Source of the DNA: Palaemon carinicauda
Taxonomy: Eukaryota; Arthropoda; Malacostraca; Decapoda; Palaemonidae
Length of the DNA stretch: 64,000 nucleotides
Direction: 5' to 3'
NCBI RefSeq assembly: GCF_036898095.1
Contig: NC_090757.1
Coordinates: 65,175,797-65,239,796, forward strand
Part shown: piece by piece, positions 34,862 through 46,948 of the stretch
Position numbering within the stretch: the first letter of the stretch is position 1
How the letters are laid out: each line of letters starts with the position of its first letter
Notes under the pieces: generated by a model
The model's database searches: none
Told to the model about the DNA's origin: nothing
What the model saw: only the letters and a program-made list of their open reading frames with translations
Program-made: the position numbers and the translations under genes

Positions 34862-35174
34862 GTGTCCTGATCTTGATCCTGTGTTAACTCAAGTTCTTGC
34901 AAAAAATTATACAAAGCCACAACAAGTAAATGTAGTTAATAATAATCAAGTTGCGGGAATGACGTGTTATAATTGCAAACGTCAAGGTCACTTGATTGCG
35001 GACTGTAGAACGAAATTCTGTTCGATACATAATAGTTCGACTCATTCATATAGTCAGTGCTACTCGTGTAAGACACAACAGAATCCTAAAAATACACAGT
35101 CAATTCCACAGTCAGTTCCATATGGAAATAAAAAGAAAAATGACAAATTCGAAGATAATTTGTATTTTTCCTAA
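34854..35174 (+). CDS. Gag-like second frame with a CCHC zinc knuckle, U1
   Basis: 106 codons, overlapping the previous frame by 8 bases in +1. It contains CYNCKRQGHLIADC, a perfect C-x2-C-x4-H-x4-C nucleic-acid-binding knuckle, then a Cys/His-rich stretch (CSIHNSSTHSYSQC). The last dozen codons (DKFEDNLYFS) are encoded by the terminal-repeat block that starts at 35140, so the natural C-terminus has been replaced. Confidence 0.7.
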   Translation: MSKCPDLDPVLTQVLAKNYTKPQQVNVVNNNQVAGMTCYNCKRQGHLIADCRTKFCSIHNSSTHSYSQCYSCKTQQNPKNTQSIPQSVPYGNKKKNDKFEDNLYFS

Positions 35175-35460
35175 CCATACAAACCTTAGCTATATACATT
35201 GGGTTTACCTTTTAGCGTAGCTGAAATGGCGAGCCATTAGAATTTAACGAGGGTGTATTACCCCCGCGCTAGTTAGCGGGGAGGGGGGGGGGTAGGGGAG
35301 TGGTAGCTAGCTACCCCTCCCCCCCTCACACACCGGTGAATGCTTCACTTTCACTTAGAGGTAGGACTTGTCTTGGGGGACAGGGCTGGCGGGAATATAT
35401 ATGTAAATAGCTAAGGTTTGTATGGTTAGGAAAAATACAAATTATCTTCGAATTTGTCAT
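35140..35460. repeat. Solo terminal-repeat block, U1
   Basis: 321 bp with long inverted ends (ATGACAAATTCGAAG.., about 50 bases each way). It shares its whole interior with the block at 25465-25773, including the flank TTCCGTAACCGAAATACAAA on the right. It could be a MITE-like derivative or a solo end of the DIRS-like element. It cuts the gag-like gene. Confidence 0.7.
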
Positions 35461-35491
35461 TTGCTCCGTAACCGAAATACAAACCACGCTA

Positions 35492-36193
35492 CCGTATATA
35501 CTCGTGTAATGTTCGACCCCCCTATTTTGCCTTCAAAATCATGAATTCATCATATACCTCATGTAATGTTTGAGTCTTGATTTTGGCAGTAGGCTAGAGG
35601 TTATGCCTCAATGGTCTTTTATCTCCAGCATACCATAATTACCAACAAAGTAAGGGTTATGCCTAAGTGCGACAAACAAATGTATAAAACAAATCGGAAC
35701 AACACCTAAATACTAACATCTGTTTACAATAACAATTGAGTATTCAGCGTACATTTTCTAGCGAACACTTTAGTTGCAAACAGCCGATTATCATCACCGC
35801 CTAATAGCTTTCAAAAACAAGCAAACACTACAAGTAGCAAACAAAATTAGTTCATCGTTTTGAGTAACAAATTACCATTACCGGTAATTGCAGGTAATTA
35901 CGGTGATTATAATTACCCGTTATGCAAATAATTTTTTTTCCTCACAATAAATATGAATAAGAATTTACTCATAACCCATCAAGATCTCTACCAATTAATA
36001 TAAAGAATTTACTGCAAAATTCAAGCTTCAAGTTATTGCAGCCGCTGTCCGCTGAGACAAATAACGTTCAAGCCGTAAAAATGTATTGAGTTACCGAAAC
36101 TAGCGTTTGAACTTGGAGAAAAAAAAAATGTGGATTCAATTAAGAAAAATTTTTGCGGTTTATTATTAATATCAATTAATATACCATACCAAG
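35492..36193. mobile_element. Truncated TA-flanked element, U1/U2 boundary
   Basis: Same left end and same truncation point as at 24746-25446. It contains the inverted motif ATTACCATTACCGGTAATTG but no gene. Confidence 0.75.
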
Positions 36194-37880
36194 AAATCAA
36201 CAGTAATGAATATGACAAATTCGAAGATAATTTGTATTTTTCCTAACCATACAAACCTTAGCTATTTACAATGGGTTTACCTTTTAGCGCAGCTGAAATG
36301 GCAAGCCATTAGAATTTAACGAGGGTGTATTACCCCCACGCTAGTTAGCGGGGGGGGGGGGGAGTGGTAGCTAGCTACTCCCCCCCCTCACACACAGATG
36401 AATGCTCACTTTCACTTAGAGGTAGGACTTGTCTTGGGGGACAGGGCTGGCGGGCAAATATGTGTAAATAGCCAAGGTTTGTATGGTTAGGAAAAATACA
36501 AATTATCTTCGAATTTGTCATTTGTTCCGTAACCGAAATACAAACCACGCTATTTACATTAGATGACTTACCCATTAGGTAGGGTGCAAAGTCCCCAGCC
36601 ATACTGGCTTTGGCTTTTACCCGGGGACTCAGAATCCGAGTGAGTCGCACTCGAGAAAAGGAGTCCCTGCACCTCACAAGCTCCTTGCTCCGCAAGGAAC
36701 CGTGTGGCCTACATAAGCTTGTATGTGAAGGAAAAAAGTATGACCCGTCCTAGGCAGTTGACCTACAGTTCCAGAAGGAACTATGGGTTAGGTCGTTCCC
36801 AATACCACCTCGTCAGGGTATGGGGGACGCAACAGTATTGACTCAATACTCGGAACACAAGGAAGCATGGTTTACCTGCAGAGGTTCGAGGTCAGCTATG
36901 TAGAGACCAGGATGCTGCCTCCCCGTAGAGGGGATGATGAAGGAAGAAATAAGGGCCAGACATACTTCTTTCATTCATGCAGACTAAAACCTGATAACAA
37001 TGCCCTCAACCTTCTGCTACCTGTCCAAAAAGGAGCCCGAGGTTAGACCAGCTGTTGTATAGCCACCACAGAGTGATAGAAAACGTATCGAGACTCCTGT
37101 GGGTCACGCCCTGCAGGAAGCGGGCTGCGAAGGTCATTAGACGCTTCCAGACTCCAGATTGTAGCACCTGCGTCACAGAGTAGTATTACTCGAAGGCGAG
37201 GGACGTTGCGATGTATCCAACATCGTGCTGTAGGGCAACGTGACGGGGGAGGGTCTGGAAACAGGTCGAGATGAATGTCCATGAGTCCGGGCTGAAGAGG
37301 TATACTGGTGACTCTCACCCGTGTCCTCCTTGTGCTCCCAAATCGGCTGCAACTGAGGACAAACTGCAGCTGTTCCCAAAGCTAACCTCTCGATTCCTTT
37401 ACTGGCAAGAAAGAGAAGGTTTTGGGATATCAGATACAGAATGGACTCGAAATCTTGAAGGAAATGGACCGAAGGGCCGGAACCCCAAGATTCTGAGTCT
37501 AGCCAACAACTCAGGAGCGAACCTGAATGTTGCCTTCCCCTCTTCCTTAGAAAGGGGGAGTCGTACGAGAACAAGAAGATTGCTTACACACTGGCCGTGG
37601 CCAGAGTGGGCAGGAGACCCAAGGCGGAATACAATCCGAGGCCTGTCGTAAAGGGTCTTGAGAAGATCTCTTAAAGGACTAAAAGTCTGAGCCATGCTCC
37701 AAGTTGGTGGTCTTCCTCCGACTAGGGCAGGGAAGATCGTAGCTTCGCATGAGCGAGGATAGATCCAGCGGGCAGGAAAAAGTTATTCCTTTAAGCCTGA
37801 AGGTCAGGGAAAGGCTGAGCGACAGGCTTCATTGCCGAGAGCGGAAAGGAGTTTCCTCCCGCCGAAAGGCAATAAGACCG

Positions 37881-38608
37881 TTATTGCTGGAGAAGAGGCC
37901 TCAAGGGAAGAGGTATATCTCCCACGGCACCAACCACCTTCGACTCTTCACTTTGCCTGGAAGACCCCTGCGGATGACTATCGCAGATGACGCGACCTCC
38001 GTACCGCGACTGTAGCGGGTTGTCTCTTCTTGAGGAGGAGGCGTAGTGTCTCCAGGCATGAAGCCGAAGCGACGCCCCGGTTCGGGAGAGATGTCGCAGT
38101 GTGGTTGGTTGAGTAGTCTGCGCCGTGGGAGAAGCCTTCCCAGGAGTTCCGTCAGGGGAAGCAGAGGGTCCAGAAACCGTTTTGCGCATAGTCCCAGTGG
38201 AACTCTCCCATTAAAAGGTTGACAGACAACCTGGTCTTGTTGAGACCCATTGTCCTCAGACAAAAAGGAGGGAAGACGCAGGCGTCGAAGTTGTCCCACC
38301 ACCACCGGAATGCATCTTGCCAGAGTCTCGGGGTCTGAGACTGGGGGGAAGAACAGCGGAAGCTTGAGGTTCCAAGCTGTCGCGATCAGGTCCCCCAGAC
38401 CAGGACTTGCTGGTTACCCAAGGTCAAAGACCCCCAGGTACACTCTCTCTACGAGGCTCTGCTCGGATAGTCGGAGAGAACATTCCCCTGCCTGGAATGA
38501 GAGAGCCGATGGTGGTATTGAGAGAATCTCAATCATCCTGGTATCTCTACTGCAAGATGTGAAGGTGTGAAAATGCGTCCCCTGCTGGTTAGAATACGCC
38601 AGAATCAT
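37881..38608 (-). pseudogene. DIRS-like RNase H and downstream pol remnant, U2
   Basis: Near-identical to the U1 remnant, with a substitution that changes one codon near 38180. Confidence 0.5.
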
Positions 38609-39099
38609 GAAGTCGACGCGTACGGGGCGACTCGGCAGGAGCTGTAGGATCTGTAGAGGGGCCAGACTAAGGCCCCTAAGCCTGCCTGAATGATGGAGAG
38701 GTATCCTTCAGGTGTTGACCATAGGCCTGGACCGGAACATGCCCCCCCCCCTTTCCTTTGACGAGTCCGAGAACAGCATCAAGAATGTGGGGAAAGGACG
38801 AGAATATCCACTACCATCAAGAGGCTCCATAGGTCAACACCCATTGCAGGTCTAATAGTTCCGCTGGTCCCATAAGGGCCAGGAAGTCCGGTTAAACGTT
38901 GCCTGAAGCCACCGGAACTTGGACCGCCCCACATGGAACTTATCCTGAGGCGACCGTTCGGACTATAGACGGGTCAATGAGGAAAGGAGAACTAGGAAAC
39001 GTTCCAAGGTAGGGCTGAAAGCTCTGCTTGACTGAGAACAGGTACTGCGACTCTCCTCAGTCTTGCCACAGTCAACTGAAAGGAAGGCTCGGAGGATGT

Positions 39100-39217
39100 G
39101 GTAACAGAATCTGGTGTCCCCAGGTGGTCACCCATCAAAGTACCGACCAGAACCGACGTTGCTTAACCTCGCTGGATGGACGAGAAGCGGGGTTTCCAAC
39201 TTGGTAAGGCCGTTGAC
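39100..39217 (-). pseudogene. 5S rRNA-derived segment, U2
   Basis: Same as the U1 segment; no difference noticed by eye. Confidence 0.78.
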
Positions 39218-40293
39218 TCAATATCATGGCCAGATACTCCAGATGTTGAGGCAGAAGAAGAGAAGGCTCCAAGCAAAATACCATGAACCCACACTCATGG
39301 TAAGCATCCGGAAGCTTGTCCCAGCACTGAAGAAGGTCGAACCCGAGCCTACCGGAGTTGACCAGCCCTCCAAACAGCAGAGGAGGCGGAAGCCTGCACC
39401 TGAGCGGCCATGAGGAAGGCAGGGAGAGTTCTCTGGGGAAAAAAACCTGCTACGCCACGGCGGGATAGCCACACTGCATCATAAGCAGGAATACTTGCAG
39501 TCTAGGCTTAATTCGACGAGCTCCCTGGAAGATGGATGGAATGAAAACTGAAAGTACCCATCCTTCCGATCCAGGGCCTAAGGAGTCCTGTCGCCTCGTT
39601 ACCAGTCTGATCGATTCTGCTGTTCTACGCTGGACGAAGTTTGTCCGACAAACTTCATCAGGGCTGAGAGGTCGACTACGGAACTCCCCTCTCAGATCCT
39701 TCCTTACAAGAAAGGTTCGACTGAAGAGGCCGGGGGTGAAGCCGTCGATGATCCTATGGAAGACCTTCGCCTAAGGTATGGATCATTCTACCCAACCGGG
39801 CAACTCTTGCTGACGCTATGGCATAGAGGTTCAGAGACACTGAATTCGCTGACAGAGACGGCAGGCGCGATATCCTTGGCTGATCACAGAGATTGTGCGG
39901 GAATGGGCATCGGGAAGCTGTCATTCGGATGAGTAACCTTAAGCATCCTCCCAGCGAAAAACCTGCAATCCTAGAGTTCGTGAACTCTGCCGCTCCTTTT
40001 AGGACTATGCCCCCCCGGTGGAGCCTCCCGTGCCATCTGTTCCTGACAGGAGGAAACTGCAATTGGACACCTTGTCCCAGTTGTCGTAGCCGATAACTTA
40101 GGCCGACGTGGTTGAAAAAAAAGGGCGCTGGAGCCCTGCAGAGTCTGGAAGAAAGCGCCATGGAGGAGTGAAAACGGAAGTCGATTTCTTCCGCACAGCC
40201 GCTGTCTAAGTCTTTGTCCTTGGGCACAAACAAACTCTTCTCAAGGATGGAAGGGTGTCTGAGGTCGTCGACCTCTACAGATGAGACACCCAA
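39218..40293 (-). pseudogene. DIRS-like reverse transcriptase remnant, U2
   Basis: Same sequence as in U1 apart from isolated substitutions (for example a Lys for Arg codon near 40216). Open segment 40293-39754, then broken frames with the same two RT motifs. Confidence 0.6.
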
Positions 40294-40964
40294 AGGAAGC
40301 CCTCAGTCAGCGCGTCCAGATGGTACAACATCGAGCTTGTCCACAAGTTAGATACTTAACGACGAAAGGACAAGGTGCTTGAGCTCGAGAGGAGGAAAGT
40401 ACCCATGATCTTCCTGTAGCTTCCTTGAACCAAACCTCGGGCCATAACCGAGGAGGGAAAGGACCTGGTAAGCACCCAGAGGAAGGGGTAAGCAGTCACC
40501 CCTTGTCCGATGGAGAAATCTCGAACGGAAAGCCCAAAATCCTTCCAGGGAATGACGGGGAAGGGCTAACCCAGGTTCTGGAAAGAGGAGTGTTGCTCAG
40601 ATCTCCCTGAAGTTTCTCCTATTCTTGCAAGTGCAATGCTCTGCGTTTACGGGGTGAGGCCGTGTTCTGGAAATACGCTCCAGAAGAACTCGCCAGTCTG
40701 GCCATGCTGCGAAAACCCCAATGGGAATCATGGTCGCAATCGCCCTGGAGCTCGCGCGATGGTAATTCAAAGATTTGCGCGTGGGCGAACGTGGAAGCGC
40801 CCATGCGCGGTAACGCAGGAACGCAAACGAAGGTGAGCGAAGGAGCGCAGAAGGAGGGCGAGCGTGGTAGGAAGGGCGAGAGCTGGTGGTCGGCGAGCGA
40901 TAACCCATAGACAAGCAATGGATACTGCAAGAATTAAGCCGACGTTTGTGCGAAGAAACACTGT

Positions 40965-42742
40965 AGGTTCGAGCGACGGAACACCGTCGGTTCGCACGAC
41001 GGCATGCGACGGAACACCGTCGGTTCTCGCGACGGAACACCGTCGGTTCTCGCGACGGAACACCGTCGGTTCGCGCGACGGAACACCGTCCGTCCGCGCG
41101 ATGGAAAACCGTTGGTTCGCGCGCGGGCGAACATTGGAGAGCATGGGCGCGGACGCGCATGAGCGTAGACATGCAGGCACATGGGCGTGTGGGCGCGCAG
41201 GCGAATGATCGCGCGGGCGCACAGGCAAGCGGTCGCGCAGGCGAGCGGTCGCGCAGGCGAGAGGTCGCGCAGGCGAACGGTCGCGCAGGCGAACGGTCGC
41301 TCAGTCGAACGGTCGCGCAGGCAAACGGTCGCGCGGGCTCGCAGGCGAACAGTCGCGCATGCGAACGGTCGCGCGACCGGCGCGCAGGCGAGCAGTCGAG
41401 CGGTCGCGAGGGTGGGCAGGTGAATGAGCGCGAGTCCGAGGCGGAGAACGCAAGCGTTAGCGCGATGGCGAGGAAACGCGCTGCCGCGTGGGCGAGGAAG
41501 ACCGCTGGCGATATGGATCAACAGGCGATCGGTGGTGAGCTGGTGAGCGCTAACGCGCAGGTTGGCGATGGGGCGTTGTGGCATGCCGACGCGATGGCGA
41601 GCAGCATGCGCAGGTGAGCGATCGCACGATGGCGAGCAGCATGCGCAGGTGAGCGATCGCGCGATGGCGAGCAGCATGCGCAGGTGAGCGATTGCGCGAT
41701 GGCGAGCAGCATGCGAAGGTGAGCGATCGCGAGCAGCATGCGCAGGTGGGCGGTCGCGCGATGGCGATCAGCATGCGCAGGTGGGCGGTCTCGCGATGGC
41801 GATCAGCATGCGCAGGTGGGCGGTCGCGCGATGGCGATCAGCATGCGCAGGTGGGCGGTCGCGCGATGGCGAGCAGCATGCGCAGGTGGGCGGTCGCGCG
41901 ATGGCGATCAGCATGCGCAGGTGGGCGGTCGCGCGATGGCGAGCAGCATCCGCAGGTGGGTGGTCGCGCGATGGCGAGCAGCATCCTTAGGTGGGCAGTC
42001 GCGCAATGGCGAGCAGCATCCGCAGGTGGGCGGTCGCGCGATGGCGAGCAGCATCCGCAGGTGGGCGATCGCGCGATGGCGAGCAGCATCCGCAGGTAGG
42101 CGATGGCGCGATGGCGCGATGGCGAGCAGCATCCGCAGGTAGGCTATCGCGCGATGGCGAGTAGCATGCGCAGGTGAGCTAGTAGCTGGCGAACCAAGTT
42201 CCTTCAGAAGTGTTGGAGAACGTTGGCGTGCCGGCTGTAACACACGCGGGCGATCCGGAGATCGCCGAGAGACAGGTGATCGCTGCCGAGCTGATGATCG
42301 CTGACGAGCAGAAGGCAACGCGTGGAAGCCTGCGCATAGAAGAAGAGTCCTTGACCCCGACCTGAACCGAAGTTCTAGATCGCGAGGCTGAATGTGGGTG
42401 CACAGGGCGCGTAACAGGAACCAACAGGAACAGCAGGGATGATCATCATGAGAGCGCTGACGAACAGGAGAGCGCTGATGAGCAGGAGAGCGCCTGTGCG
42501 CTAACACTGAGCAGGAGCAGGAGAGAACACAGCAGAAGGGCGCGCAGGGGAACCCTGACACGCAAGGGAACCCTGACACGCAAGGGAACCCTGACACGCA
42601 AGGGAAGAACCCCCGTGGGAGGCAACCCTTTGCCCCGAAGGGATCGTTGTCCGTCGGGAGACTGATGTCCGTCGGAAGACCGTTGTCTGTCCGTCGGGAG
42701 ACTGATGTCCGTCGGAAGACCGTTGTCCGTTGGGAAGACTGT
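40965..42742. repeat. GC-rich minisatellite tract, U2
   Basis: Unit-by-unit copy of the U1 tract, including its irregular units such as the CCTTAGG variant and the doubled GATGGCGC unit. Such identity at fast-evolving arrays supports a very recent U1/U2 duplication. Confidence 0.85.
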
Positions 42743-44870
42743 TGCCCGTCGGAAGACGAGATCAGACTGCTGTCCATCTGCACCAAGGCGGAAGATCAAG
42801 AAAAAGGAGTTGTAGGCTGCAAACGGAGATTCAAAAAGGCGCCTCTTAGCACCCTTATAGGGAGATGAGAGGCCCTACGACGAGGCGGACGGTGGGCCTT
42901 ACGGCGAGGGAGGCCAACAGCAACAGAAGAATCCTCCGAAGAGGAGTCTCTATGAGTGTACTCTCTCGCGAACGAAAGAGAAACACTTCGTAGAAGAAAC
43001 TGGTCAGCCAGTGACCTAAAAGGAGCAATCCTCCGAAGAGGAGCTCCTGCAGTTGCCCAGCCCCTTGAGCGAAACTGCAGGTGTGATCGCTCAGCACCAA
43101 GAGCATAGTCGCACGAAAAAAAGGCAAGAGAAGAACCCCCCAAAAGGGGAAAAACTCAAGCCTGGACAGGAAAAACTTCCCTCGGAAGGAAAGTTACCCG
43201 CCCAAGGAGGAAAGCCTCCTGATAGTTCTAAAATGAACTGGAGAGCTGTCCGTCATCACGGGAGTACTTCCAGTAGAAGGAGACACGCCCCTGACGAAAA
43301 TACAAGGGGGGAGGCAGCAACAGCCGAATCCCCAGACCTCAACAAGACAGCTCACACCGTTGCCATATTACAGAAACGAACTAGATCGGTAACTGTAAAA
43401 AAAATAAAACAAAAAACATTAGTACACATTCATTCCCCCGGGAAGGCTCCGAAGAGGAATCCCGAGGGAAAGGAAACAAGAATTACACAACAGGCACGTG
43501 CCCTTACAACCACTTACACTCACGGAAGGAGAGCTGTAACCAAAATAGAATTATAACAATTATAATTATGTAACTATGTAATTATGTAACTTAAAAATGA
43601 ATGAACACTAAAGAAAGAACGAAAACCCCGAAAGGAATCGTTCTACAAGCTGAAAAAAAAAAAAACTACAATTAGATTCATAAACTAATTGAGACAAACG
43701 TACGGCGTAGCAACCCCCCCACACGGAAAGGAAGCTACAAGGGCGTAGTAACACATAGTAAAAGGGTGAACGACCTCAAGAGAGAGAGAGAGAGAAAGAC
43801 ATAAGTCAAACTCGATCGCCACCCATAAAATTACGCCGTGGTGGCCTAACTGCCGAGGACTCCACATAGATATCGTACACTACACACGCAACTCTGAAAA
43901 GAAAACTTACTGATTTCTATACTCAAATATATATACAAACATGAAAATATGTTTACATATATATTGAGTAAATGAAAAATAAGCGATTAAGTATAGACAA
44001 AACAAACAATGGCTGCCAAGAGAGGATCAAGATAGAGACGTCTGTCACAGTCCGAGCCAAAAGTGAAAGTGAGCATTCATCTGTGTGTGAGGGGGGGGAG
44101 GGGTAGCTAGCTACCACTCCCCTAACCCCCCCCCCCCCCCCGCTAACTAGCGCGGGAATAATACACCCTCGTTAAATTCTAATGGCTCGCCATTTCAGCT
44201 GCGCTAAAAGGTAAACCCATTGTAAATAGCGTGGTTTGTATTTCGGTTACGGAACAACTACAATTTTGACCAAGTATCATAGTCCACCGAAGAAATGAAA
44301 CATTTAATACCAACAAATGAATGTTATACAAACTGATGAACTGGATCTTCAATCAACATCCTAAGAAAACCAAGGACTGACATTCAAAGTTTACAAAACA
44401 TTGAAGAAACATATCCAGGAAACACTATATTCAACGGAAATTGGACCGAAAACATTCACCCAAACATCAAGAGAGAGAGAAGAAATCGGACAGAAAACAT
44501 TCACCCAAACATCAAGAGAGAGAGAGGAAATGACGACATCACACAACGCCATATAAACCGAAGCTAAGTACAATTTTCTTATTCATTTCAGTATTGAGCA
44601 GTGAGGTGTAGTTACCACAAGTCAATTGTCCATTATTACTGGGGTGAGTTGTTTGCTAATCTTCAATTTCCTTTCATTAAAGGAAACTGTGTTCAACTCC
44701 GAATTCTCATGTAGAATTTTTTTTTCTCTCTTTGCTAATTCCGTTTTCTTTCAGAAATTCTCAGGAAAATTCTTTGTATTCCGTTTTCTTTCAGAAGTTC
44801 TCGGGAAATATCTTTGTATTAGTATTATTGTTTTGGGGAATTTTGTTATAATATTTATCATTCAGTGTTT

Positions 44871-45605
44871 ATGCGTTTACGCAGTAGACGTCTGGATTCA
44901 TATAGATATTTTGATAGGATTGCAAGGTGTCGTAGAGATAGGAAAAGAAATACCGTAAACATGATGCCCCCTGTGAGCCCAGCCCCTGGACCGAGTAACC
45001 CAACAGCAGGACAGGGTAATCCCCTTCCTATTGTGACACTTGTAAATGCTCGATCTGCAATCCTTCCTTTTCAGGGTTGGGTTAATGGGTTCTTGCCTCA
45101 CAATGTGGAGTCATGGATTTCATCCGTCGATGCCCATTTAAATGCCAAACAAATCGTAGACCCTTTTGTACAATTACAAGAAGCTAAAAGTTTTATAGAC
45201 TTTTCTAAAGGAGATGCGAGTGCGTATTTAAGGGGTGTTTCCTTTCAAGAAGCAGTTACCTGGGATGATTTCAAAGTTAGGCTACGTGCAGTCTATGGGG
45301 GTGAAGAAGCCTTAGATGTAGTTTTAACATTAAGAAATACACTTAATCAAGCCACTATGACTCGGCTTAATGTTATTGAGAGAGCAGCTCTCATAGCCGA
45401 TAGGCTTAATAAATATCAAGATATTTTAGGTAATTCCACTTGGGTTACTAGAGATAACATCTCCGTGAAAGATTTTTTACGATTAATGTATTTAACTTGC
45501 ATGACACTTATGTTGCCTAAAGCTTTAGTGCGGTGTTTTGATAAAAAGTTAACGCCAGCAAGTACGGAATTGGATGTATATAAACAGATAAAGAAACATG
45601 TCTAA
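44871..45605 (+). CDS. Gag-like protein, first frame, intact in U2
   Basis: Same length and nearly the same protein as in U1; ATG 44871. Small differences such as Cys for Gly after IAR (codon TGT). It also ends in the CATGTCTAAG overlap. Confidence 0.72.
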   Translation: MRLRSRRLDSYRYFDRIARCRRDRKRNTVNMMPPVSPAPGPSNPTAGQGNPLPIVTLVNARSAILPFQGWVNGFLPHNVESWISSVDAHLNAKQIVDPFVQLQEAKSFIDFSKGDASAYLRGVSFQEAVTWDDFKVRLRAVYGGEEALDVVLTLRNTLNQATMTRLNVIERAALIADRLNKYQDILGNSTWVTRDNISVKDFLRLMYLTCMTLMLPKALVRCFDKKLTPASTELDVYKQIKKHV

Positions 45606-45918
45606 GTGTCCTGATCTTGATCCTGTGTTAACTCAAGTTCTTGCAAAAAATTATACAAAGCCACAACAAGTAAATGTAGTTAATAATAATCAAGTTGCGG
45701 GAATGACGTGTTATAATTGCAAACGTCAAGGTCACTTGATTGCGGACTGTAGAACGAAATTCTGTTCGATACATAATAGTTCGACTCATTCATATAGTCA
45801 GTGCTACTCGTGTAAGACACAACAGAATCCTAAAAATACACAGTCAATTCCACAGTCAGTTCCATATGGAAATAAAAAGAAAAATGACAAATTCGAAGAT
45901 AATTTGTATTTTTCCTAA
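45598..45918 (+). CDS. Gag-like second frame with a zinc knuckle, U2
   Basis: No difference from the U1 frame noticed: same knuckle and same terminal-repeat-derived C-terminus. Confidence 0.7.
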   Translation: MSKCPDLDPVLTQVLAKNYTKPQQVNVVNNNQVAGMTCYNCKRQGHLIADCRTKFCSIHNSSTHSYSQCYSCKTQQNPKNTQSIPQSVPYGNKKKNDKFEDNLYFS

Positions 45919-46207
45919 CCATACAAACCTTAGCTATATACATTGGGTTTACCTTTTAGCGTAGCTGAAATGGCGAGCCATTAGAATTTAACGAGGGTGT
46001 ATTACCCCCGCGCTAGTTAGCGGGGAGGGGGGGGGGGGGTAGGGGAGTGGTAGCTAGCTACCCCTCCCCCCCTCACACACCGGTGAATGCTTCACTTTCA
46101 CTTAGAGGTAGGACTTGTCTTGGGGGACAGGGCTGGCGGGAATATATATGTAAATAGCTAAGGTTTGTATGGTTAGGAAAAATACAAATTATCTTCGAAT
46201 TTGTCAT
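45894..46207. repeat. Solo terminal-repeat block, U2
   Basis: As in U1; the G-run is a few bases longer. Confidence 0.7.
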
Positions 46208-46238
46208 TTGCTCCGTAACCGAAATACAAACCACGCTA

Positions 46239-46948
46239 CCGTATATACTCGTGTAATGTTCGACCCCCCTATTTTGCCTTCAAAATCATGAATTCATCAT
46301 ATACCTCATGTAATGTTTGAGTCTTGATTTTGGCAGTAGGCTAGAGGTTATGCCTCAATGGTCTTTTATCTCCAGCATACCATAATTACCAACAAAGTAA
46401 GGGTTATGCCTAAGTGCGACAAACAAATGTATAAAACAAATCGGAACAACACCTAAATACTAACATCTGTTTACAATAACAATTGAGTATTCAGCGTACA
46501 TTTTCTAGCGAACACTTTAGTTGCAAACAGCCGATTATCATCACCGCCTAATAGCCTAATAGCTTTCAAAAACAAGCAAACACTACAAGTAGCAAACAAA
46601 ATTAGTTCATCGTTTTGAGTAACAAATTACCATTACCGGTAATTGCAGGTAATTACGGTGATTTTAATTACCCGTTATGCAAATAATTTTTTTTCCTCAC
46701 AATAAATATGAATAAGAATTTACTCATAACCCATCAAGATCTCTACCAATTAATATAAAGAATTTACTGCAAAATTCAAGCTTCAAGTTATTGCAGCCGC
46801 TGTCCGCTGAGACAAATAACGTTCAAGCCGTAAAAATGTATTGAGTTACCGAAACTAGCGTTTGAACTTGGAGAAAAAAAAAATGTGGATTCAATTAAGA
46901 AAAATTTTTGCGGTTTATTATTAATATCAATTAATATACCATACCAAG
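46239..46948. mobile_element. Truncated TA-flanked element, U2/U3 boundary
   Basis: As in U1, with a duplicated CCTAATAG near 46550. Confidence 0.75.

Larger units (their letters stand above)
25447..36193. repeat. Repeat unit copy U1, full length (10,747 bp)
   Basis: Bounded by the recurring junction ACCAAG/AAATCAACAG. Order: DIRS-like element reversed (25465-33513), gag-like leader and gene (33514-35174), solo terminal-repeat block (35140-35460), truncated TA element (35492-36193). It is nearly identical to U2; differences are sparse substitutions and homopolymer-length changes. Confidence 0.95.
36212..44257 (-). mobile_element. DIRS-like retroelement remnant in U2
   Basis: Near-identical copy of 25465-33513. 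Terminal repeats at 36212-36521 and 44061-44257, RT remnant at 39218-40293, RNase H remnant at 37881-38608. The same frame breaks are shared with U1, so decay preceded duplication. Confidence 0.6.
36194..46948. repeat. Repeat unit copy U2, full length (10,755 bp)
   Basis: Same boundaries and order as U1. Examples of the few differences from U1: GTTTTGCG at about 38180 against GTTCTGCG, GAGAACGC against GAGATCGC in the minisatellite tract, and an 8-base duplication (CCTAATAG) near 46550. Confidence 0.95.

Noticed and set aside
35140..35460. Classified as an independent MITE insertion
   Set aside because: It shares its outer flank with the block at the start of the unit, so a solo terminal-repeat origin is at least as likely; target duplication is not evident.
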